From positions 1-5,905 of the forward strand of contig JASLXP010000231.1 in NCBI GenBank assembly GCA_030740295.1: 5,905 bases of DNA. The letters are read 5' to 3'. Below the pieces are notes generated by a model. It had not been told where the DNA came from. It worked only from the letters and a program-made list of their open reading frames with translations, and made no database searches. The stretch's first letter is position 1. Each line of letters opens with the position of its first letter. A program made the position numbers and the translations under genes. Origin of the DNA: Planctomycetota bacterium (GTDB taxonomy: Bacteria > Planctomycetota > PUPC01 > JACPCR01). Of this stretch, positions 1-5,905 are shown piece by piece.

Positions 1-2673
1 CGGGATCGGATTGTCATTTTGGAGGACCAGGATGGCGACGGCGTTCACGATAAACGGACCATCTTTCACGACAAACTTAACCGCATCAGTGCCATCGCTG
101 TTGGATTCGGCGGTGTATGGGTTGGCGCCACGCCGTATCTCCAGTTCATTCCGGATCGGGATGGCGATGACAAACCCGACGGTGAACCGGAAGCGCTGCT
201 GGATGGTTGGGATTACCTGACTCACCACTTTATCAACTCATTCGTCTGGGGACCCGATGGTTGGCTTTACGGTTTGAAGGGAATCGGCAGGTCGAATGTC
301 GGCAAACCGGGTACGCCCGCGAAAGAGCGTCTGCTTATTCGGAATGGCGTATGGCGATACCATCCGATCAAGCGCAGAGTCGAGGCATGGTGCCGGGGTT
401 CGTATAACCCCTGGGGTATTGATTACGACGACTATGGTGAAATGTTTGAGGTCACCTGTATCACCGAACATCTCTATCATGCCGTGCAGGGCGCGCGTCT
501 GGACAACCGGGACTGGTGCCGGGGTCCGTACGTCTATGATTACATGAGGTGCATCGCCGATCACAGCCATCGCAGAATGGCGGGTGGCCATTCGCATTGT
601 GGGCTGATCGTTTACCTTGGCGACGCCTTTCCCGATCAGTATCGCAACCGACTTCTTATGGGCAACGTGAACGGCCGGCGCGTGAACGTCGATATTCCCG
701 TTGCCAAAGGATCGGGTTTCATCGCAAAGCACGGCAAGGATTTTATGCTGCCAAAGGACAAGTTCTTCCTTCCCGTGCAGCTCAAGTATGGCGCGGACGG
801 CGCCGTCTACGTGTGTGATTTCTACGAAACACGAATCTGCTGGGGCGAGAAAGGGGACCACCTCTACGATGGCAGGATATTCAAGATTCAACACAAGAAC
901 ACGCAGCCCAAACCTGTTCAGGTAAACATTGGCAAACTCAGCGATGACGAACTGGTTGCGATGCAACTGCACCGTAACGATTGGTTTGTTCGTCGCGCCC
1001 GGCTGCAATTGCAGGCGCGGGGTTCCAATCCCAAAGTTCACCAGGCCCTGTTAAAGATCCTGCGCACCCATGAGGAAGTGCCCCGCAAACTGCGAGCACT
1101 GTGGGCGCTGCATGCCACGCAGGGGCTGACCGAGGACATTTTCCTTGAATGTCTGAAAAGCCCTCATGCCCACGTTCGTGCATGGGCTGTTCAACTTGCC
1201 TGTGAGGATCAGAAACCCACGCAATCCATCCTGGAACGCTTCACGGCCCTGGCCAAAGACGATCCGTCTCCTGTGGCGCGGCGTTACCTTGCCAGCGCAC
1301 TGCCGCGCCTGCCCGAACAGGATCAGTGGCGGCTGCTCAACGGCCTGACGCTTCATGCGGAAGACAATTCGGATCCCAATATTCCTCTGCTGTTGTGGTA
1401 CGGACTGGAGCCGCTGATTGCCAAGGACGCCACCCCGGCAATTGCACTGTTGCCGACGATGGGAATGCCCAGATTGCTGCGTTTTTCGGCACGCAGAATC
1501 ACGGCCCTGAACAACGCATCAGCATTGGACAAACTGGTCGCAGCTCTGGGACAAATCGATAACGACACCAAACGCCTGGACGTCGCGCGCGGCATTGCCG
1601 ACCAGTATCTCACTGGCCACACTCGATCGAAGCTGCCGGCATCCTGGCCGGAGACGCGCAAACGCCTGCTGGCCAGTCCCAATAAATCGTTACATGCCCT
1701 GACCCAGGATCTCTCGCTCTTCTTTGGCGATCCCGCGGGCGTTGCCCCGCTTCGTAATCTCATCTTGGACGCAAACAAAAGTGATGCTCAGCGCGCTAAT
1801 GCTCTGCACAAATTCGCGCGTCTGAATCTTCCGGATCTGCTCACCGTGCTACAGCAGCTATTCAAACAGCCCGGCCTTGCCAGCAATCGCCGTTTGCTGC
1901 AGAGAGCCTTCGATGTGTTTACCCAGAACCGATTCAAGGAAACTGCCGCCACGATCCTGAAGCTTTACCCGTCGCTCAAGCCCGAACAGAAACGCAAGGC
2001 GTTATACGTGCTGGTCTCACGACGCGACTACGCACAGTCATTGGCGGCAGCCATCAATGACGCAAGCATCGCTCAGGGAGATTTGACACGAGATCTGGTT
2101 CGCCGCGCCAACGCACTGAAGGTCTCTGACCTCGACCAGTCGCTCCTGCGTCATTGGGGCGTTGCCCGGCAAACGCCACGCGATAAGCGCAGATTGATTG
2201 GCCAACTGAAGAGGCAGTTACAGAAGACGCTGAAGAGCAAAGAGGTCAATCCAACCCATGGTCGCCAGCTCTTCAGCAAACTGTGTTCAAACTGCCATCG
2301 GCTCCATGATGCCGGCGGAGACCTGGGTCCGGACCTCACCGGCTCGAACCGTGCTGATCTGAACTATCTACTCGAGAACATCGTGGATCCCAACGCCGCA
2401 GTGGACAAGAGCTACATCCTTCAAACGATCCTCACCACCGACGAGCGCGTCCTTGAGGGCGTGCTTCAAAACAGCGACAAAAACAGTGTCTCTCTCAAAA
2501 CAGTGACTGGCCCCATACAGGTATCCCGCAACGAAATAATGAAAATGGTCAACACCAAGATGTCAGCCATGCCCGAGGGGCTTTTGCTCGGGCTGAAACC
2601 TATCGAGATCCGCGATCTCATCGCGTATCTACAGAGTAAGGAACAAGTGCCTCTCGAAAAGAGACCGGAATAG
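1..2673 (+). CDS. PVC-type membrane-bound dehydrogenase / HEAT / cytochrome c heme-binding protein, 5'-truncated
   Basis: The frame is open from the first base and ends at TAG 2671-2673, giving 890 visible codons. The true start lies upstream, because the family motif DRIVILEDQDGDG begins at the edge, so an internal TTG at 19 is not a credible start. Residues below count from base 1. Residues 1-295 match the Pirellula/Verrucomicrobium-type dehydrogenase beta-propeller: GFGGVWVGA, FIPDRDGDDKPDG (two Asp-rich calcium-loop-like motifs at 9-17 and 52-60), SFVWGPDGWLYG, GVWRYHP, NPWGIDYDDYG and GHSHCGLIVYLGD. Residues about 313-740 are helical, with HEAT-like repeats (for example HVRAWAVQLA at 391). 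Residues about 745-885 form the family heme domain, with CSNCH (C762, C765, H766), GGDLGPDLTGSNR, IVDPNAAVDKSYI and MPEGLL; M857 is the likely distal ligand. Family members are exported and thought to oxidise sugars or alcohols with electron transfer through heme; the substrate is unknown. The missing N-terminus should hold the signal peptide. Seven cysteines between residues 131 and 280 are unusual. Confidence 0.93.
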   Translation, partial: RDRIVILEDQDGDGVHDKRTIFHDKLNRISAIAVGFGGVWVGATPYLQFIPDRDGDDKPDGEPEALLDGWDYLTHHFINSFVWGPDGWLYGLKGIGRSNVGKPGTPAKERLLIRNGVWRYHPIKRRVEAWCRGSYNPWGIDYDDYGEMFEVTCITEHLYHAVQGARLDNRDWCRGPYVYDYMRCIADHSHRRMAGGHSHCGLIVYLGDAFPDQYRNRLLMGNVNGRRVNVDIPVAKGSGFIAKHGKDFMLPKDKFFLPVQLKYGADGAVYVCDFYETRICWGEKGDHLYDGRIFKIQHKNTQPKPVQVNIGKLSDDELVAMQLHRNDWFVRRARLQLQARGSNPKVHQALLKILRTHEEVPRKLRALWALHATQGLTEDIFLECLKSPHAHVRAWAVQLACEDQKPTQSILERFTALAKDDPSPVARRYLASALPRLPEQDQWRLLNGLTLHAEDNSDPNIPLLLWYGLEPLIAKDATPAIALLPTMGMPRLLRFSARRITALNNASALDKLVAALGQIDNDTKRLDVARGIADQYLTGHTRSKLPASWPETRKRLLASPNKSLHALTQDLSLFFGDPAGVAPLRNLILDANKSDAQRANALHKFARLNLPDLLTVLQQLFKQPGLASNRRLLQRAFDVFTQNRFKETAATILKLYPSLKPEQKRKALYVLVSRRDYAQSLAAAINDASIAQGDLTRDLVRRANALKVSDLDQSLLRHWGVARQTPRDKRRLIGQLKRQLQKTLKSKEVNPTHGRQLFSKLCSNCHRLHDAGGDLGPDLTGSNRADLNYLLENIVDPNAAVDKSYILQTILTTDERVLEGVLQNSDKNSVSLKTVTGPIQVSRNEIMKMVNTKMSAMPEGLLLGLKPIEIRDLIAYLQSKEQVPLEKRPE

Positions 2674-2690
2674 GAGGAGGAGCTACCTCC
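2671..2690 (+). other. Shine-Dalgarno-like run at the stop codon, able to fold into a 5-bp hairpin
   Basis: An AGGAGGAGG run overlaps and follows the TAG stop of the dehydrogenase gene. No ATG, GTG or TTG lies at a usable distance downstream. GGAGG at 2676-2680 is complementary to CCTCC at 2686-2690 across a 5-base loop. There is no T-tract after it, so it is not a convincing intrinsic terminator. It may be chance or a weak mRNA 3'-end or pausing structure. Confidence 0.25.
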
Positions 2691-2721
2691 CGGAGCGCGC
2701 AGGGTTTTCCCGACAGACCCA

Positions 2722-2736
2722 ACTTCATCCTGAAGT
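2722..2736. repeat. Perfect inverted repeat in the intergenic gap (ACTTCA-TCC-TGAAGT)
   Basis: Six-base arms at 2722-2727 and 2731-2736 flank a three-base centre. It lies 13 bases upstream of the Shine-Dalgarno sequence of the DUF4838 gene. It could be a small RNA hairpin or a regulator-binding dyad. Without a T-tract it does not look like a terminator, and a 6-bp dyad can occur by chance. Confidence 0.3.
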
Positions 2737-2749
2737 AGACATGCATCAT

Positions 2750-2756
2750 AGGAGGT
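2750..2756 (+). promoter_or_regulatory. Ribosome binding site of the DUF4838 gene
   Basis: AGGAGGT is a near-perfect Shine-Dalgarno sequence. Counting from the end of GGAGG at 2755, it stands 8 bases before TTG 2764, the normal distance, but only 3 bases before ATG 2759, which is too close. This spacing decides the TTG start. ATG 2759 opens only the three-codon frame ATG-CGT-TGA, which overlaps the TTG. Confidence 0.75.
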
Positions 2757-2763
2757 CCATGCG

Positions 2764-5700
2764 TTGATATTTGCGAGCATTCCCTTTGGTAATCAGTTGA
2801 TTGCCGCTTTGGTTTTCGGGCTCGTATGCATGTCAGTCTCAGCGGCGGCCACAAGGGTTGAGCTTGTGAAGAAAGGGGTGGCCAATGCAACGATTGTTGT
2901 GGCGTCAAAGCCCACTCCTGCGGCAGATCTTGCGGCTGCAGAAGTGCAGTACTTAATCGAGAAGATGACCGGCGCACGGCTTCCTGTCGTGAATGACGGG
3001 CAGGCCGTGTCTGGCAACAGGCTCTTAGTGGGCGAGAGCCGTTTCACAAAGAAGTTGGGGCTCGATGTCAGTCAGTACCACTATATGGAATCACTGGTCA
3101 GGTTTTATCCGGATACGGTTGTACTTTTGGGTCGGGATGACACCAAAGACGATTGCCGCTCTTTCAAGAATGCTCCAGGGCATATTAGGATTGATACGGC
3201 GTCGGTCATCGACTATGCGAAGGCGAACGGGATCAAGGGGCAAACCCAGAAGATTTTCATTCCCGGAATCTTCGACTATCAGGGCAGTTTGAGGGCGACT
3301 TACCGTTTTCTGGAAGAATGGTGCGACGTTCGTTTCTTTGGTGCGACGCCTGTCAATACTCACATTCCGAAGCAAGACTCCCTTGTTGTCTCAGGAAGCG
3401 AACATCACCACCGCAGTGGTCTGGATACAAAAAGCGGTGCACTCGGTGTCAATGGCCGGCGATCCGGCCGTAGTGAGTATGGTCCGCGACCCACTGCCAG
3501 CCAGACGGCTCTCTTCTCGCGGCGAATGCGTTGGGGCGGGGAGCCATGGTATGTCAATCACACCTTTGAACACTTCAACTACAAATCGCGTTTCATGGCG
3601 CCTGTCCAGCCCACAGACAAAGAGGCAAAGGACTACCAGCGCCAACTACGGGAATATGAGAAACACAAAAGGGAATTCGAGAAAGTGCTGCCCGGTCTCA
3701 AGCCGACCGGCCGCTCCCATCAGTTCTGCTACTCCACCGGGGCTCTGATCGATCAGATTGCACAAGACGCTCGCGATTTCTTCGACGGTAAGCTGGGGGA
3801 CAACGTGGATATGACCGTCCAAAATCTGCAAGGGCGTGGCAACACCTTCTTCCTGGTTCCCTTTGATGTCGGAGGCTATTGCCAGTGCGAAAAGTGCAAG
3901 CCCCTGCAGGACATCGGGCATGGTCGCGCTGCCGGTGATTTCAATACTGGAGAGTCTTCGGATTATGTCTTTACTCTTGTGAATGCAGTGGCCAGGAAGG
4001 TTGCCAAGACCCATCCGGATAAATTCATCGGTACTCTTGCCTATGAAGGGTATTACTGGCCGCCGAAGAGCTTTGAAATGGAAAAGAATGTGACGATGTC
4101 GCCATGCGTCCACACCAAATTCTGGAGCAACCATCCGGTAACCACCTTCAAGAACGAGTTCAAGCGCTACAAGGAGTGGGTCAAGAAGGCCAAAGCCGGC
4201 AAGATGGGCGCCATGGGTATGTGGAACTACGACTTCGATGTGCCGCAGTGCGCAACCTCGTACTATGCACGCCGGCGTGCGGAGTACGTGAAGATGTTCC
4301 TCAAGGATGGAGTCCGTCACATCTTCTTCTGCGGTGCTCCCCCCATGCTTGAGATGTATGTCACCAATCGAATCTACGAGAATCCGGCTCTGGATGTGGA
4401 CGACCTGGTGGACGACTTCTTTGAGAAGTACTTTGGCCCCGCGCGAAAGCCGATGAAAGAGCTTCAGCGATTGATGGAGGACTACACAAGCAACCCGAAA
4501 TACCGTCCCCTGGAACAGCAGGGAGGCCTTCTGCACGATTGGATCAGTCTGTACGAGTTCTTCCTGACTGATGCTCAGCTCATCGAAGTCAGAAAGGTGA
4601 TGGACAAGGCAAAAGCGCTGGCGTTAAACGAACCCTATGCCAGCCGGCTGGAAGCCTGGGATCGTACCATGGTCGGCCGCTATGAAGAGGAACTGCCCGC
4701 GCACTTCGCAGAAAAAGCAGAGGCGGCCAGGGAATCAATCGTCGCGTATACGGACGTGGCGAAGGGCTACATTTCCGGAGTGACGGCATTTCCGGCGTGG
4801 CACTGGTACTCTCAAGTGCCTCCCGAGAGTCTGGTCGATGGTCGTAACATGATCGAACAGCAGGCATCGCATTTCGGAACAAAGGGGGCTCGCCTGAATC
4901 ACGCAAGGAAATCCTTCAAATGGAATAGCGTGGTCAGAGCCACCGGTGCCTGGATCCTGTTCGACTTAGGGGGAGAATACGAACTCGATGAGCTGCATGT
5001 GTGGAACTACAACGACAAAGACGGGAATACGCAGCACGGGATGAGGGCGGTCGAGATTGCCTATGCCAGGAACAAAAAAGAACTGTACGCTCAGAAATGG
5101 CGGAAGTTTCCTTCCCAAGTCATCGATCGGGCATCGAAGGATGGAAAGGAAGGAGCGGATTCGGTCATCGACTTCAAAGAGAAGCGGGTGCGTTACGTGT
5201 ACATTCACACCCTCGGAGCCGAAGGGCAAGGAAATTGGGCCGACCCGAACACAGCGAGTACCTCAAAGGACGGGGTCAAGGAGGGACGAAACCAGATCGA
5301 TGCCGCGACGGGAATGGGCGGCAGCGCATTTGATCACCGTAAATTCACTATCGGTCTCGGGCAGGTGCGTTTCTATGGCAAACCGCGTCAATTGCCCAAA
5401 CCTGAACTGGCCATCTCGGAGGGGCGGCTGAAGCTTGCGGTACAGGGGTACGATGATGCCCAGATTCGTTACACACTTGACGGTTCCATTCCCTCAAAGA
5501 CTTCGCCTCTGTATCGGTCGCCCATTGCGATCAGCTCGGATGTCGTTTTGAGGGCCAGGGCATTTGGTAGCGATTTGCGCACCAGCGAATACGTGCCGGT
5601 CAAGGTGCGCGTGGGAGAAGTTGTGATGGATTCGGCCATTAGACGGGATTTAACTGACGGCGACATGGCTGGAGTCCAGGCCGCTGTCCTCAGCGTGGAA

Positions 5701-5905
5701 CTATACGACTCTGATACGGGCCCCTATCTGAAGCATCTCGATATCAACGGGGAGAAGCTTGTCCCCGTGCCGCAGAGCAAGAAGAATCAGTTTGATCTTA
5801 ACTTCATCCCCCTGCCGCAGGACAAACTGAAAAGCCTCAAGGCCAGGAATCACATCAAGTTTTCTGGCGGTGCCGGAGATGCCTACAAGCTGCGCAACGT
5901 GACGA
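2764..5905 (+). CDS. Secreted multidomain DUF4838 protein, putative glycoside-hydrolase-like, 3'-truncated
   Basis: An uninterrupted frame runs from TTG 2764 to the window edge (1047 codons, no stop). TTG is chosen from the Shine-Dalgarno spacing, the stop in frame at 2749-2751, and the signal peptide that follows it. The next in-frame ATG, 2830, would destroy that signal. Residues 1-29 are a signal peptide (hydrophobic IAALVFGLVCM, then SVSAAA), so the protein is exported. Residues about 32-205 resemble the alpha-glucuronidase/hexosaminidase N-terminal domain (AAAEVQYLIEKMTGARLPV, YRFLEEWCDVRFF). Residues about 255-565 match DUF4838: WYVNHTFEHF, QFCYSTGALID, GGYCQCEKCK (C373, C375, C378) and DDFFEKYFGPARK. 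Residues about 570-680 are helical. Residues about 688-874 are discoidin (F5/8C)-like (WILFDLGGEYELDELHVWNYND, trimmed here to its key W and WNYN, ending GLGQVRFYG). Residues about 878-949 are a chitobiase C-terminal-type sandwich (YTLDGSIPSKTSPLY). The remainder is unassigned. Glycan binding is likely; catalysis is unproven. It may be co-transcribed with the upstream heme dehydrogenase. Confidence 0.87.
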   Translation, partial: MIFASIPFGNQLIAALVFGLVCMSVSAAATRVELVKKGVANATIVVASKPTPAADLAAAEVQYLIEKMTGARLPVVNDGQAVSGNRLLVGESRFTKKLGLDVSQYHYMESLVRFYPDTVVLLGRDDTKDDCRSFKNAPGHIRIDTASVIDYAKANGIKGQTQKIFIPGIFDYQGSLRATYRFLEEWCDVRFFGATPVNTHIPKQDSLVVSGSEHHHRSGLDTKSGALGVNGRRSGRSEYGPRPTASQTALFSRRMRWGGEPWYVNHTFEHFNYKSRFMAPVQPTDKEAKDYQRQLREYEKHKREFEKVLPGLKPTGRSHQFCYSTGALIDQIAQDARDFFDGKLGDNVDMTVQNLQGRGNTFFLVPFDVGGYCQCEKCKPLQDIGHGRAAGDFNTGESSDYVFTLVNAVARKVAKTHPDKFIGTLAYEGYYWPPKSFEMEKNVTMSPCVHTKFWSNHPVTTFKNEFKRYKEWVKKAKAGKMGAMGMWNYDFDVPQCATSYYARRRAEYVKMFLKDGVRHIFFCGAPPMLEMYVTNRIYENPALDVDDLVDDFFEKYFGPARKPMKELQRLMEDYTSNPKYRPLEQQGGLLHDWISLYEFFLTDAQLIEVRKVMDKAKALALNEPYASRLEAWDRTMVGRYEEELPAHFAEKAEAARESIVAYTDVAKGYISGVTAFPAWHWYSQVPPESLVDGRNMIEQQASHFGTKGARLNHARKSFKWNSVVRATGAWILFDLGGEYELDELHVWNYNDKDGNTQHGMRAVEIAYARNKKELYAQKWRKFPSQVIDRASKDGKEGADSVIDFKEKRVRYVYIHTLGAEGQGNWADPNTASTSKDGVKEGRNQIDAATGMGGSAFDHRKFTIGLGQVRFYGKPRQLPKPELAISEGRLKLAVQGYDDAQIRYTLDGSIPSKTSPLYRSPIAISSDVVLRARAFGSDLRTSEYVPVKVRVGEVVMDSAIRRDLTDGDMAGVQAAVLSVELYDSDTGPYLKHLDINGEKLVPVPQSKKNQFDLNFIPLPQDKLKSLKARNHIKFSGGAGDAYKLRNVT

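Noticed and set aside
238..1041. 267-codon open frame on the minus strand
   Set aside because: It is antisense to the highly conserved propeller domain and its product shows no recognisable domain.
1353..1778. 141-codon open frame on the minus strand
   Set aside because: It lies opposite the HEAT-like region, its product is Ser/Arg-rich and low in recognisable motifs, and it has no clear ribosome binding site.
19..2673. A complete gene starting at TTG 19
   Set aside because: Family-conserved residues precede position 19 in the same frame, and no signal peptide follows it, so the gene is cut by the window edge.
2676..2690. Rho-independent terminator after the dehydrogenase gene
   Set aside because: The stem is only 5 bp and no T-tract follows.
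2764..2793. Sigma70-like promoter TTGATA - 18 bases - GGTAAT
   Set aside because: It would lie inside the signal peptide, the -10 match is only 4 of 6, and the only start downstream (ATG 2830) would remove the signal peptide.
3338..3748. 136-codon plus-strand frame-2 open frame
   Set aside because: It overlaps the DUF4838 gene in another frame. Only frame 1 is continuous with family motifs on both sides.
3646..4536. 296-codon open frame on the minus strand
   Set aside because: It lies wholly opposite the DUF4838 gene, whose frame-1 product shows recognisable family motifs here. The minus-strand product has no motif I recognise, so it is a shadow of codon bias.

Overview
This 5.9 kb window holds two long plus-strand genes, both cut by the window edges, with a 90-base gap between them. 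No RNA gene, insertion sequence, CRISPR array or convincing minus-strand gene was found. The best guess for the source is a bacterium of the Planctomycetes-Verrucomicrobia-Lentisphaerae (PVC) group. The first gene is a close match in architecture to the 'PVC-type' dehydrogenase/heme-binding proteins, which are abundant in that superphylum and uncommon elsewhere. The moderate-to-high GC content and the probable TTG start of the second gene fit but do not prove this. Genus or species cannot be told from the sequence.

Layout: positions 1-2673 carry the C-terminal 890 codons of a secreted sugar-dehydrogenase-like beta-propeller protein. It has a HEAT-repeat middle and a C-terminal cytochrome c domain with a CxxCH heme site. 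Positions 2674-2763 are intergenic. They hold an unpaired-looking Shine-Dalgarno run at the first gene's stop codon, a small perfect inverted repeat, and a strong Shine-Dalgarno sequence for the second gene. Positions 2764-5905 carry the first 1047 codons of a large secreted DUF4838 protein. Its modules are a signal peptide, a glucuronidase/hexosaminidase-like N-terminal domain, a DUF4838 barrel-like domain, a discoidin-like carbohydrate-binding module, a chitobiase-type beta-sandwich, and the start of a further unassigned domain that runs off the window.

The two genes have the same orientation and may be co-transcribed. Both products are expected outside the cytoplasm. A plausible reading (inference) is a polysaccharide-use locus: the DUF4838 protein binds and perhaps cleaves an acidic or amino-sugar-containing glycan, and the heme protein oxidises a released sugar or alcohol and passes electrons to the envelope. 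Neither substrate nor activity can be read from the sequence. The most useful second looks are the second gene's start region, a cluster of seven cysteines in the dehydrogenase domain, the Cys-x-Cys-x-x-Cys site of DUF4838, and the unassigned C-terminal domain.
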